64,000 nucleotides of DNA from NCBI GenBank assembly GCA_023053575.1, contig JAKZAP010000007.1, positions 23,337,464 through 23,401,463 on the forward strand, given 5' to 3'. Origin of the DNA: Branchinecta lynchi. Its lineage: Eukaryota > Arthropoda > Branchiopoda > Anostraca > Branchinectidae. Made by a program: the position numbers and the translations under genes. This document shows, one piece after another, positions 10,356 through 22,070 of the stretch (positions are counted from its first letter, which is position 1; every line of letters starts with the position of its first letter). Under the pieces are notes generated by a model. That model was not told where the DNA came from and ran no database searches. It saw only the letters and a program-made list of their open reading frames with translations.

Positions 10356-11088
10356 GGGATATTATTTATTTATTTATGAATTTCCCTCAAAACTGAGGAG
10401 AAAGCGTGTAGAGAAAGCGTGCCCGAAAGTTATTGCCCGAATTGAGCCGCACGGTATTACCTGTTGTGGTAGGAGATGGATAGGTCGGGTTGGGCCATCG
10501 TTATTAGTCCACTGGAACATTCAAGGGTCAAATAGTGTAAATTAGTGATCTGTGTCCGGTTCAAGATTGGGAGATTATTAGTGTAGTAGAGACGTGGTGC
10601 GGCCAATCTGAACTATCACAACTAGGCTATACTGTTTTTTTCTGTGGAGAGAAAAAGGTCCAAAGATGGTAGAAAGTATAGTGGAGTGTCAGTACTGTTT
10701 AAAATAATGTTTTTGATTGTATAGAAAGATGCCAAAGTAAGTCAGAAAATGTTAAAGGGTTGAAATTGAAGTTGAGAAATCTTTCGTTTGTATGTGGTAG
10801 CGTATGTGCCGCCGGAATCGAGTAGTTATAGCAGTGAAAACACGTGGGATATTTTAAATGAAGAGAAAAGTTTTTGGTCCAGGAAATTCGCTCATAATCC
10901 GTTTTGCACTTTAGTCGACTTATTCAGGCGTTTTAAATTAGTAATTTGCCCGCCTGCGTCCGGAGGATCTTTGCAATGGTGCAATTAGATGGAAGGAAGC
11001 GGATGAATGGAGTGTTGCAGTTGAGGAGTTTGGTCAAAGGAGGAGCAAGGACTAGTCACGTAAGATAAATGATTCGGGGAAACTGTTT

Positions 11089-11631
11089 TTGGATTTTTGT
11101 TGGGAAGGACATCTTGTTATTATAAATGGGAGGGTAGGGAAGGACATGGATGGAAATTTCACATGTTTTTCGGAGATTAGACCTAACGTTATTGGTTATG
11201 TGCTAGTTAGTAGAGATCTTTGGCCTTGGTGTAGAAACATACGACTCTTGGAGGTAATTGGTTCAGATCATGTACCGGTTGGACTATGGATGGAAGAAAA
11301 TCAAGGAAATAATACAATTTTGGAGAATACATCGGACCCAGGTACAAATCCACCGCCTTATGGAGTGAGAAGACCAGTCCAGTTTCGCGAAATGAATGAA
11401 GAGAAGGTCAAGGTATCTTTTTCCACCGAGGAGGTAGAACAGGGATTTGTGGAGTGTTTGAAGTTATTGTCAGAAGGACAAGTAGATAGGTCGTTTGTAG
11501 AGTTTTCGGATAAGATGTATAAAATAGTAGGACACGAAAGTAAACAGGGGAAAAAAGATAGAGGACAGGGGGTGGTACTTTTTGCGATGATGAGCGTAAA
11601 AATCGAAAGAATGAGTTGGTTAGTTTATTGA
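11089..11631 (+). pseudogene. LINE endonuclease C-terminus and linker remnant
   Basis: This 180-codon frame holds the last part of an APE-type endonuclease, including GSDHVPVGLW where S-D-H is the usual end motif of the fold, followed by linker sequence that continues in another frame at 11616-11858. The catalytic N-terminal part lies upstream in fragments (10.5-10.95 kb) broken by stops, so no active enzyme can come from it. Confidence 0.75.
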
Positions 11632-11989
11632 GGGAGTTGAAGAATAAGGATGGTGAAGAGGAACTTTCCCGATACCGGAAAGCAAGGAGTGATTTTAAAA
11701 AGTTGATAAAAAAGAAAAAGATGTTGTATGATAATAAGGTTAATGATAGTATTATGAAGTCATATGTTATGAAGGATACTAGGGATTTTTGGAGAGGTGT
11801 TAGGGATAGTGTCCAGTCGTTTTGTAGAAAGGAGCAGGGATTACAGGCGGAGACTTGACCTAGTTTTATTTTGAAAACGGAGGAACATTTAAATGATGAT
11901 TGAGTTTCAAGAGAAAATGTGGAGGTTGAGTTGAGTTCCCTTGTCCGTTTTACTATGTTAGATTAGGAGTATAAAATGATAGAAGAAAT

Positions 11990-12070
11990 ATCCCAGGAAG
12001 AGGTTTGGGGTAGTTTAAAAAAATATGAGAGGTGAGAAATATCCCAGTAAGAGGTTTGGGGCAGTTTAAA
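11990..12070 (+). repeat. Local tandem duplication within LINE
   Basis: The segment ATATCCCAGGAAGAGGTTTG...GAGAGGTGAG at about 11985-12034 is repeated at 12038-12085 with few changes, a duplication of about 53 bp just ahead of the RT start. Confidence 0.6.
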
Positions 12071-12630
12071 AAATATGAGAGGTGAGACCTGGTGCTGACG
12101 GTATGCCAACAATAGTATTTAAGTGGGGTAGGGAGACTTTAATCCAAATGCTAGCCGCCATGTTGTCGTTTATTGTTGAGAAGCCGTGGTGGCCAGAATG
12201 CTGGGGTACATCGATAATCATCCCCCGTTTCAAAAAAGGGAATAAATTAGCACATGGTAACTATAGGTTAATACGTCTAGGAAACACAAAAGATTTTTTG
12301 TAAGATAATAAACACTAGATTAAGGAAGTGGCTAGTGGACAAGGAATATTTAGATCCCCTCTAGGCGAGGTTTATGCCAAATTATAGTAGGTTTGACCAG
12401 ATTTGTATCTTGAATGTGTTAGCGGCGTAAGTATAATAGACAAAAAGGTGGTAGATTGTATGTGGCTGTCCTATTTAAATGCAGCTTTCGACTCCGTTAA
12501 CAGGAAACTGTTGGTAGAATATTTGTGTAATATAGGATTGCCTGTTTTAACGGTACGGCTATTACTAAAAATGTATACTTGTGTGTCACTGGGGGTGAGG
12601 GTTGGTCGCCAGTGGTCAAGGGTGTTTAAG

Positions 12631-13235
12631 CAGTGTTGCGATACTGATTTTTTTAATTGTACTAGATATAGGTCTAAAAATGTCTTCCCGGGAAAAAAAT
12701 GTACCAGACTCAAATATTTTTTGTTCGCGTGGTTGCGCTTCGCGCAACACGCTCGTCTTGCTTCGCGGTACTCCACTAATCCATATAATCTTTCTTTTCG
12801 CTTATTCTTCTCTCTTTCCTCCTGTTTTCTTTTCTATCCTCCTTTTCCCGTACCTTTGTGTCTTTGGGGATAGAGCTTGGCAGGAAGGAGTGCTCAGGAC
12901 CAAATGTGCACATGGAGGTGAATTAGTTCTGCCAAACCTATGTAACTAGGAGCTGGAAAATCTGCCACATAGGAAAAGTGGTTGGGTCATTCGACTGGAT
13001 CCTTGAGCCATATGGACACAGAAATGCCTCTTCTGAGTTAGAGCGCTGGGTCAATCACCAAAGTTAGTACGATACGTCAAGTTCTTCTTCTTAGTTTTAG
13101 AGAAAATGTACTGAATTTGTACCAGTTCGACGTAATTGTACTGATTTTCCGACTTTTAAAAAAAGTTGTACAGATGTACAGGTCAGAGAAAAAAGTACTG
13201 AGTCTGGTACAATTGTACCACCCATCGCAACACTG
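12631..13235. mobile_element. TIR element inserted in the LINE reverse transcriptase
   Basis: The inserted sequence begins CAGTGTTGCGAT and ends ATCGCAACACTG, a perfect 12-base inverted repeat. It interrupts the RT gene between DSVNRKL...WSRVFK and SKLGLKQG. A hAT relation is suggested by the CAGTG start, but the flanks (TGTTTAAG and CAAACATC) do not show an 8-base duplication. Inside, GTACAATTGTACCA-like words and a CGCGAAGCG hairpin near 12745 are seen. No transposase frame is visible. Confidence 0.75.
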
Positions 13236-13250
13236 CAAACATCCAAGTTA

Positions 13251-13680
13251 GGGCTTAAGCAGGGTTGTACACTGTCGCCAACTTTATTCTCTTTATATTT
13301 GAATGATATGAACAGTTATCTCGCAGAAAGAGAAGCACCTACTGTTAGTATGGATATAGTGAAGTTATGCATGTTATTATTCGCGGATGATGTTGTTTTG
13401 TGTTTTGGTGGCGGGTAGTGAAGGTTATCTACAGACTTTGCTTGATTTGGTGGTGGAGTATCTCAAACAGAAGGAGTTAATATTAAACAGGGAGAAAACA
13501 GTGGTGATGGTGTTTCAAAAGGGAGGAAATCTGCAGATGTGTATTATAAAGGAATAAAGTTGGTGGTGAAGGAAGAGTTTGTGTATTTGGGGGTAAAATT
13601 TTCGAGTAATTGTAAGTTTAGTAAGCAATTTGAGCATGCAGTAGGAAAGGGTACTAGAGTTCGCAATTTAGTGATTAAAA
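13251..13680 (+). pseudogene. LINE family 1 RT core remnant
   Basis: Starts GLKQGCTLSPTLFSLYLND and reaches FADDVVLCFGG before a stop at about 13414. The next motifs (LNREKT near 13490, then YLGVKFS near 13590) are in other frames. The order and spacing are those of RT blocks 4 to 7. Confidence 0.85.
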
Positions 13681-14059
13681 GTCATTTAGATAGTTAGATA
13701 GATAGATAGATAGATATCGCTTTTATTCTTTTCGAACTATCGTGATGAAATCCAAAATTTGTCAAAATCGTCATATATACATATGTCAACGTCATATATA
13801 AAAGTAAACACTAAATAAGATCAAAATTTTAACGAAAGACGGTACTAACGTCTTTTCATACCGTACATGGTCACATTTTACGTGTTGGAGTTTTGGGATC
13901 ACCACTGAGGCCGCTCTTGCAGGTCGTTCGCGAGCAGTATTGAACGGTGGCGGAAGTATATACTTATGGATAGGGTGCTCAAGCATTTTCTTACCGGAAG
14001 CCATGCACAGTTTCAACCTACGGGAATCACGGGACTCGAGTTTAAACTTCTAAAGGAGC

Positions 14060-14986
14060 TCATTGTAAGAAATTTTCGGGGATCGCGACATAATTAGTAG
14101 GGATCGTTTCTGTATTTTTTCGATCCAAATAAGTCTGGTCTTCAGTAAGGCCAAAGTGCCAAGCTTCCACCAAGTTTTCTAGCCCCGAATGTATAAAAGA
14201 AACATAAAAACGGAGCAAATCTTGTTCAGGGAACCTATTTTTAGCAAGTAATTTCAGCATATGAAGGCCGGTGTGTCCACGCTTTACCATTTCCTTCGTT
14301 TGGAGTTCCCATTTTAAATCATTTGATATAACTAGACCGAGGAGTTTTATTTGGTTTACACGTAAAGTATCTGGAATAGGAGGTTCAAAGATTGCCCCTT
14401 CTTTCAGGAATGAAATTGTAAGAATGGCAGACTTCTTTTCATTCACAGCGATGTCTGAATTTAAAGCTTCGGCCTGTATCTGCGAAATTATATTGGCCGC
14501 TTCACTACTTTGTCCTTTTCCACATATTTCAATAAGAGAAAGATCGTCAACGTATTTCCATCTTTCTGGTCTATCAGAAGCTGTATTGTTAATCATTACA
14601 AGAAAAAGTACCGGACCTAAAATTGTTCCCTGTGGCACACCGCAGAAAATTGCCTGCGGGTCTGACAAATTATTTTTATATTTTAGAATTTGGGACCTAT
14701 CACTCAAAAATCCTACAATAATTTTACAATATTGGGGTTAACTTTAAATTCATTCAAAAGTTTATCAATTACAATAATATGGTTTATAAGGTCAAAACCT
14801 TTTTTTAAAATCAATCGCGATTAATTTGATCCATTTGGAGGGTTCATCAATGTTTTTAAAAATAAAATCTAAAAGATTTACCATATAATGGCTGGTTGAC
14901 GTTTTAGGTCGATTTCCAAACTGTTTTGGATCCAGAAGCAGAAAAATTTCTTTTTTTAACCATTCAGTAATAGAACTTTCATACAC
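14060..14986 (-). pseudogene. LINE family 2 reverse transcriptase, frameshifted
   Basis: The frame 14986-14792 gives PKQFGNRPKTSTSHY and ends in IDFKKRF at an A-run; one shift there restores the continuation into 14707-14060. That frame has GVPQGTILGPVLFLVMIN, KYVDDLSLIE (the catalytic YVDD), and VNEKKSAIL, then LLGLVISNDLKW, the blocks expected of a CR1/L2-like LINE reverse transcriptase. It ends with a stop at 14060. Catalytic residues survive, but the frameshift and the upstream insertions make it non-functional. Confidence 0.8.
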
Positions 14987-15249
14987 TTTACTGAAGATTA
15001 GGTTAGGGAAATGGGGCGCACTCCGTCAGAATCAATTTTTGCATCTTTTTGGGGTATTGGTCTTACATAGCCAACTTTCCAAATACTGGGTACTCTGAAG
15101 TTGAAGAAATAGTATTGAAAATATTTGCAAGGGGTTTAACAAACTTATCTGGGAACGCTTTGATTAAATCAACAGGGACGTCTCTACTGGTGTCACACTA
15201 CTACGTTTTAATCGTTTTAATTTGCAGCACCTTAAATTAACCACTGAGA

Positions 15250-15735
15250 GATCGCGGTTCTCAACATATTTTTCAATCACGGGTTCATGGCATCTTTATT
15301 TACAATATATTGATATCAATAATTCTCTTCCAAATTTAAAAAAAAAACTTCATTGTATACTAAATAAATTCAAGAATCATCGATAAAAAAAAAAATTAAA
15401 GTAAATTTTTATTTGTTTGTTGTTGATATGGTTTGGTTGGGGTCCATATTAGTTGCCGGCCATCGGTAACCCTCGCTTGCGCATTGGGTATTTTTTTGTT
15501 TTGTGGGATTTCGGGTTGATCTTGTCGAGCGTCGGTGGGTTTGTGGGTGGGGATCCCGTCTGGTGGTGAGTCATGGAATTATTAACATTTATTTATATAA
15601 TTAGTTATAGGTAAATATGTGTGTTATATATTGTACCGGGTTTTTTGTCAATCGACCTTGTGTCCCCGGCTTGACCCTATTTGTTTTGATTTTATACAGA
15701 AGTGTAAATTAAACCTTGAACCTTGAACTTGAAGT
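15250..15735 (+). mobile_element. LINE 3' end with CCTTGAA tail, inserted in LINE 2
   Basis: The segment 15470-15735 ends AAATTAAACCTTGAACCTTG, a short tail repeat, and separates two parts of the minus-strand LINE 2 linker and RT. Sequence 15290-15420 is AT-rich. No coding remnant is visible. Confidence 0.5.
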
Positions 15736-15994
15736 TGACTAGTACCTCACTTTCTGTAATTTTCGGTAATTACTTATTATTGTCATTATCAGGAACCGGA
15801 TCGACAGTATTTAATTTTGGTAGGGATTGTACAATTTTTGCAAGGTGGATGTTTAGGTCATTAGCAATTTGGAAATCACTTTTATCGGAGTCAAAATTTA
15901 AGGGTGATTCAGCTTTACCACAAATCTTTTTCACTTCCTTATAGCAACGACTTGGTTTCGGCGAAAAAAGAATTAGTTACGAGTTAAAAGATAA

Positions 15995-16310
15995 TGCTAC
16001 GCTCTTAGGAGTGCTTTAACATATATTTCAATATATATCAGGGTAGTTGAGCGTTAATGCTCGGTTTTGGTGCTTACGCAAGGGTAGGTCACTACGCTCT
16101 TAGGAGTGCTTTAACATTAAATTCAGTATTATATCAAGGTAATCGAGCGTTAGCGCTCGGTTTTGGTGATTACTCAAGGGCATGTCACTGAGGTCTTAAG
16201 TGTTTGACACGGTAAATTCAGTTTATTTCAAAATCGTTGAGCGTTAGCACTCTGTTTCGGGTGGCTATGCAAGGGTATGTCATTGCGCTCTAAGGAGTGC
16301 CTTACTATAA
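15995..16310. repeat. 95-bp tandem array with hairpin core
   Basis: About 3.3 units of 95-96 bp. The phrase CTACGCTCTTAGGAGTGCTT begins units at 15997 and 16092, and diverged forms begin at 16188 and 16283. Each unit carries GAGCGTTAGCGCTC or a variant, able to form a short hairpin. The array lies inside LINE 2. Confidence 0.85.
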
Positions 16311-16329
16311 TCGGATAATAACGTAATAA

Positions 16330-16620
16330 CATGTGTGTGACCGAGGAGTCCTCGGGGAAGGGCTACTGCTTTTGAATAATGGGCAGCAGCCGCTTCTCTT
16401 GTCATCTTTCGAATCTTGTTGCGTAGCTTATTTGCCTCTAATCTTTTTCCTGACGAAAAAGGCTCATTTTGCGGTGTATAAGCTCTTTTATATTTTTTGT
16501 GATATACTGCCTGTCGGTACACTGTAAAGTAAAATACCCCTCTTTTTGTGAAATACGTTGCAAATGACACGGATTCCGTTTGACCAGCTTTACTTTCTGA
16601 GCTTTAGAAAAGGCATACAT
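16330..16620 (-). repeat. LINE linker segment, inverted duplicate (left arm)
   Basis: Read on the minus strand it encodes NKIRKMTREAAAAHYSKAV, a lysine/arginine-rich stretch of the kind found between endonuclease and RT. An almost identical copy lies in opposite orientation at 17367-17645. The arms are separated by about 745 bp containing part of a family A element. Confidence 0.8.
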
Positions 16621-16964
16621 CGTTAGATCAGGTTGAAAGATAGTGGACTGTGGGGGTACTTGTAAGAGTAAAGGCAACGTAATACATATAACGCTAGAAA
16701 AGGAAATTTATTTTCGTTCAATTTTGCAACTGGAAAACTCTTCAAACAAAAACGTTACCCTGGTCTTTTTTTCACACGAACTTGCGTCGCCGAATTCTAT
16801 TGGCTCTCCTCTAGTACGACATGGTCATGAAGGCTCAAAATGACTCCTTTTCGGTTTAATTGAAGGTCTATATGTTGAAAAAAAAAAAAAAAATCTGCCC
16901 ACTTCAACGTTTTTGCAAAAAGAGTTTCAGCTTGATGGCTAGTTTGTGACATTTTCTGTGAAAC

Positions 16965-17366
16965 ATTTTTGGGATCCCAAAACGTAAGTGGAGGGATACC
17001 TATGACATCGAAAAGTTTTCTGTCCGTCCGCCCGTCCGTTTGTCCGTCCGTCTGTAAGCACGATAACTTTCGAAGGGAATGAGATATTTTGATGAAACTT
17101 GGTGTCAGGATTCGTTGGGTCGTCGGACCAGTCAAGTTCGTAGATGGGCTTTGTAGCCCTACATTTAGGGGTGGGGGAGGGGTTTCAAATTAAGGGGCAA
17201 ACAAAATATTTTGAAACAGCTAATGTGATAGTCGATTATGGGGTAAGAAGACATGCTGAACACAATGGTGAAAACCATTTTGTCATCGAACATGTAGTTC
17301 GCCCGGAATCCGGCCCAAACCGGAAAGTTTGTTAAAAGTAAAAGTTTTATTTTAAGTTGATTAAAC
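16965..17366 (+). repeat. Family A element, truncated copy 2
   Basis: Begins TTTTTGGGATCCCAAAACG and continues through GTCCGTCCG repeats, the core TTTTGATGAAACTTGGTG and one internal unit, then stops where the inverted LINE linker copy begins. The right end with CATCGAAACC is missing. Confidence 0.8.
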
Positions 17367-17645
17367 TTAAGACCTTTTCTAAAGCTCAGAAAGTAAAGCT
17401 GGGCAAACGGAATCCGTGTCATTTGCAACGTATTTCGCAAAAAGAGGGATATTTTACTTTACAGTGTACCGACAGGCCGCATATCACAAAAAATATAAAA
17501 GAGCTTATACACCGCAAAATGAGCCTTTTTCGTCAGGAAAAAGAGAAGAGGCAAATAAGCTACGCAACAAGATTCGAAAGATGACAAGAGAAGCGGCTGC
17601 TGCCCATTATTCAAAAGCAGTAGCCCTTCCCCGAGGACTCCTCGG
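17367..17645 (+). repeat. LINE linker segment, inverted duplicate (right arm)
   Basis: Mirror copy of 16330-16620. It can be read in the + strand frame from 17416. The two arms differ at few positions, so the duplication is not very old. Confidence 0.8.
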
Positions 17646-18050
17646 GGAATCGAAGGGAACGGCTAGAATAGAGGGAGTCACTCCACGCGGACTCCGCCTT
17701 GGAAAACAACGAGAACACGGAGAATGCTTCTAAAATGGATTTTGTTAGAAAAAAAAAATGTGCATTTGACGAAATTACTAGATCCCCTATTACTAGATCC
17801 CCTTATTTTGAGATTTGTTTATTCTGATTCTTTTTAATTAATTTTACATTGTACAAACACTGGCAAAAATTGATTCCCCTCCAAATATGAAAGGGAGTCC
17901 TTTTTGACGATGGTGATGATAATCAGAGCATTCCCCGCCCGCGGGGACTCGGGAGAATAGTGAGAGTGGTTCCCCGGGAAAAACAAAAACGCGGCTTCTC
18001 CTTAAGCGGAGACCTCAGGGAACGTCGAGAACACGCTTTACGTGAAGGCG
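17625..18050. mobile_element. MITE D (GGCGTATTCTCGCC type), degenerate copy
   Basis: This matches 29732-30141 over most of its length, including ATCGAAGGGAACGGC, GGGAGTCACTCCAC and TTAATTAATTTTACATTG. The left end has been lost where the LINE linker duplicate joins; the right end is a weakened form of GGGGAACGGCGAGAAT. Confidence 0.75.
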
Positions 18051-18389
18051 TTTGTGCACCTGCAATTGGCTGGAAAAGGTATCCTAACTTTTTTTTGATC
18101 GTATGATTACATTTTTCGCATAGGTGTTTGAAAAGATATTACTGCTTAAAGTCTTCAAACTCTTATTACAAAAGCGAATTATGCTTTCTATTGGTTGCTT
18201 TTGCATAAAGTGTCATAGCCAATCAAAAGTAGTAAAGACTACTCTGTTAGAAAAATATTATTGAACTAGTTGGCAACATTTCTACTATGAACAGGCTCAT
18301 AATTGTCATCATACGCCGATAATTATCTGTTAACTCGGGAATCTAAATAAAAAGTCCTCTACCTCCCGCTGTTAAACTCATTTTGTTAG

Positions 18390-20340
18390 CTCCCTTCGAT
18401 GAAAGAAAATTCCGTTTTCTTCTTGTTTGTCGTGCCATCTTTCAAACTGAAAAGTGCGCGAATTGTGACTCATCACTATGGAGTAGTCACATCATTACAT
18501 AAATTTGTCGAAAAGGACAAAGATGTTCTGGAGTTCTGCCAGAGTAAGTAAACAATTTAATCTCTGTTTTTGTTTTCCTTGTTAGCCTGTCACAGACCAA
18601 CTCGATACTCATAAGCTTTTCTTGGTTAGCTTGTCTCAGACTGGTCTCAGACCAACTGAATGCTCAGAAGCTTCAATCCTATTTGCATAAGCTTAGTGAA
18701 GAAATGATTTCTTAATTCACTTAATTAATTTCTTTTGATAATTCTGTGAATAATTTCTGAACTCTTTCTAATAGCCTACCAATCTAATTTAATACCAATC
18801 AGTTTTACTTTCACCTGACTAACTTACCTGACCAAACCCAGCAAATCAGCATTAGAACTTAGCCTAGTCTGGTGAATGCTATGCTGTGTCACCTGAAAGG
18901 TTGAGGTGTAAATACTGTCATTATAAATTCTACAGTGAGTTGTTTCTTGAGAAACATTAGGTGATAGATGTTTCGTTCATGTGGAGATTGATCGAGATAC
19001 GCTTTTCTGCCTTTTTTTTGTCAGAAAAGATTTTGTATAGTAGTTTTGTAAGTCAAGTTTGGATGTCCACATCCAGTTGGTTCATCCTTCTGATACTGTG
19101 AATCCCCCATTGTCTTGTCCTGGTCTTGCCTTGGGGTTTTTAATCCTACTTCATCTTCTGACACTGCATCCCTTCCTGAACCTTTACCTATCCCTCAGCC
19201 TCCCATAGGTACCATCTCAATTCCCAATTTTTTTTGTTGATGATACTGATATTGGAGAAAATGTTTGTTACTATTTTTCTGATGTGACAGTTGAGCGGGA
19301 AGAAGCAAAGCTTTTCCTTAAGTAAGTAATTTATTTATGACCCACCATTTTGAAAAGGCAGAGTAAATGAAGAAAATAAACAAAATAAACAAACTCGCAG
19401 AAAAAAGATAGGCTACTTAATTTTTAATCTTCGGTCAGGAAGCAGTGGACGAATTTGTGCGCTGGTTGGGCCCTGTTGTCCATGATTTTTGAAAGCGATG
19501 AGGAAACATCCAAAGGGTCACACTTGCATCTTGAATTTGAATTTCACCGTCAATGTATGGTTATGACATAAATTTCGTCAAGTGGAGCAGGTGCTTCGCA
19601 TATTTTAAATAACATGATCTCATCTTTTTAATCTTCAGTATTAAGCTTCAATATCTCCACACAGTCAGTAAGAAGGCTTCTGATGAAATTATTGCTGGAA
19701 TTCAGAAACTTCAACCTTTATGTCAAGCACATTGTTCTGGTTCTGACCCAGAAGTTTATGTTTATGTTCCATTTGAGAGGCTGGACTCGAAGAATGAGAG
19801 AATTTTTTTTTACCATTGCAACCTACATCTACCAACAGTTTGACCATATTGCTTTACAAAAGAGTTTTTTCAAGTGGAAAGGAAGAAATAAGAGAATACT
19901 GTGGGTACAGAGTATAATTACATGAAAATCTGTATGCTATGATGGGAGATCCTGAAATATTATCCTGGTAGTTTCAAGGAAAAAAGTACAAGGTTTCAAA
20001 TACTGTCAGTTATACTGATACTCCTTCTAAAAAGAATTTGTGTTGTGCTGCGTTAAGTTGTGCTCTCTGATTTGTTGTTGATAAGTCTCAAGTTATCAAT
20101 TGGCCTTATTCTGGCTCAGCATTCAAAGTGGACTAGATTCTGTTGTCCCCCATTGTCTCAAAATCAATACAATCAACACTTATGTGTGTCTATAGACATA
20201 CTTATAAGTCGGGTCTATAGGGTAATGGGTAACTTACATTTTCTGTACTACCTGCAGGGAGCAGATTCCAGATTTTCTACTCGTCAACCTGAGAGCTATT
20301 TGACTATGTCTGTCAGATGTGCTGATGGTGAGACATAGGG
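18390..20340 (+). pseudogene. Decayed unidentified coding region
   Basis: Protein-like + strand readings occur in order. A 51-codon frame starts at 18400 (SFKLKSARIVTHHYGV, then a possible donor AGAGTAAGT). A stretch at 18970-19320 has two stops and two shifts (RCFVHVEIDRD, VHPSDTVNPP, DTASLPEPLPIPQPP, CYYFSDVTVEREEAK) and ends at AAGTAAGT. A segment from 19640 (HTVSKKASDEIIAGIQKLQP, SDPEVYVYVPFERLD) follows a TTAATCTTCAG acceptor. A weaker reading runs at 20120-20337. One shift at a T-run (19228-19236) needs only one base. No family is recognised; it may be a dead gene or an unusual transposon. Confidence 0.35.
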
Positions 20341-20639
20341 GGAATAATAGAAACTAGTCCGCTTGGAAGTGGAAGTACTCACTGTTTTTTTTTTCTTGTT
20401 GTTTTATTTGTGCCATGATTTTAACTCGATGTGATTTACTATGATTTGTTTCCCTTTCCAAAACCAATTTGACCTCAATCTTTATGCTTATAAGCTTACT
20501 GTCATTATTTTCTTGATGAGCTATTTCTAAGACTACTGTGATTGTATTCTTGATGCCTTATTTACGAGTTTCCGAAGCGTCCAAAGTTATATGTAATTAT
20601 TAAAATCCATGGTTTCTTGAAGAGCTCAGTTCTTATGTC

Positions 20640-22070
20640 ACTTGCAGCTTTGCTCAAGTGCCATATACAGATCACTTTTCGGTCTGTTGGTCGATCGGTC
20701 TGTCGGTTCACTCTTCTCGAGTTAGGGTACTTCCAGAAAGTTAGGATGATGAAACTTTGCAGGCATATAAGGGACCCAAACAAACTGACTTGGAAATAGT
20801 CACTTCCCCAATCCGACTACCGAGTGGGGAATGGAGGGATGGAGAATCCGGAATGTTGAGGCATCTATAACTTTCGAACGGGTTATAGGATCTTAATGAA
20901 ACTTTACATTAACAATCTCGTGTCTCAGATCTCCCACTTCGAGTCCTGAACGGATCCGATGAATGTGGGGGGGGGGGGGGGGGGAAGTCGGAGGGGAGAA
21001 CCGGAAATATTGTGAAACGATTAGACTGGAGCGATTGGGATGAAACTTGGTAGGAAGAACAAGCACATGCCCTAGATACATCAGCGACGGAACCGGGCCG
21101 GATTCGGACCATGGGGGTTGGGGGGGAGGGGGGGGCTAAGACGATGAAAATTGGCTTGACCATTTGAGGCTTGAGATGATTGGCTTAAAATAGTCAGTTT
21201 CCCAATCTGACCATCGTGGGAAGGGGGGGGGGGGGGGGGGGAGAATCCGGAGTCTTGAGGCATGTATAACTTTCGAAGGGGTGATCGGATCTGAATGAAA
21301 CTTGATATTTGGAACAGCCTCGTATCTCAAATTTCCGAGATCAGTTCCGACCAGATCCCATGAATGTGGGTGGGGGTGGTTGGAGGGGAGAACCGGAAAT
21401 CTTGTGACACCCTTAGAGTGGAGCGATGAAACTTGGTGGGAAGAGCAAGCACAAGCCATAGATACGTCACAGTACCGGACCAGATTCGGGCACCTTTGGG
21501 GGATTTGTAGGGGGTACGGGTCCGAAATTCCGGTCACCGCGAGTTAAGGTACTTCCAGATCCGCAAGGACGATGAAACTCGACTTTGAACATCAGAGACT
21601 TAACAAGGTTGGCTTAGAAATTGTCATTTCTCAGATTCGACCATCCCTTGAAGTACTATTAAAGCAAAATATACTTTTTCATCATCCCCATTAGCCCATG
21701 ATTGTTTATGCCTCAAGGGTTTTGCTAAGAAATGAATTTTTAAGCACCCTTAAATTACATATCTTACCGAAAAGTAAAAAAAAAAAAAAATTTTGACCAA
21801 AAAATATAACTACATTTGTGATCCCAAAGGGCCCATGATCTGTTTTGCCTCAACGGTTTTGTGATTTCCTGAAAGTAAAAACAATTATTTTGAGCAAAAT
21901 ACATATTTTCATGATTTCGATGAGCTTATCATCATTTGTGCAAGAGTGTTTGTTACGGATGAATGTTCTAGCGCCCTTAAAGTGAGCATCATCACAGCCA
22001 AATGCATAAATAGAATAGTTTTTAAGAACGATCCATTCTCACGATTTCAAAGGACCCATGATCCTTTTAG
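20640..22070 (+). repeat. Family B tandem-unit element, copy 1
   Basis: Starts with an imperfect hairpin CACTTG...CTCAAGTGCCATATA, then GTCTGTTGGTCGATCGGTCTG. The interior repeats a phrase like ATGAAACTT with GGACC, CCGGA and long G-runs (20968-20984, 21224-21241). From about 21690 to 22060 a second unit of about 125 bp is repeated (CCCATGAT, TTTTGCCTCAA). Short minus-strand ORFs here are poly-proline artefacts of the G-runs. Confidence 0.7.

Larger units (their letters stand above)
10380..13690 (+). mobile_element. LINE family 1, long decayed copy, split by a TIR element
   Basis: Pieces appear in the order of an endonuclease-plus-reverse-transcriptase LINE: WNIQG and VVETWC (10.5-10.62 kb), the endonuclease end with GSDHVPV (about 11260), a lysine-rich linker (11616-11858), RT start with PRFKKGN and NYR (12.08-12.30 kb), DSVNRKL (12.49 kb), then after an inserted element GLKQGCTLSPTLF (13251) and FADDVVL (about 13380). 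Many stops and frameshifts separate these. A TAGA microsatellite follows at 13690-13715. Confidence 0.85.
14060..16620 (-). mobile_element. LINE family 2, decayed minus-strand copy with insertions
   Basis: Read from right to left: linker (16570-16330), a 95-bp tandem array (16310-15995), a second linker piece (15950-15723), an inserted LINE 3' end (15735-15470), the RT start (15220-15005), and the RT core (14986-14060). This is a different family from the LINE at 10.4-13.7 kb, shown by GVPQGTILGPVLF instead of GLKQGCTLSPTLF and YVDD instead of FADD. Confidence 0.8.

Noticed and set aside
20893..21537. Proline-rich minus-strand ORFs of 60-133 codons
   Set aside because: They are translations of G-runs and family B units; the same peptides recur in other frames and copies.
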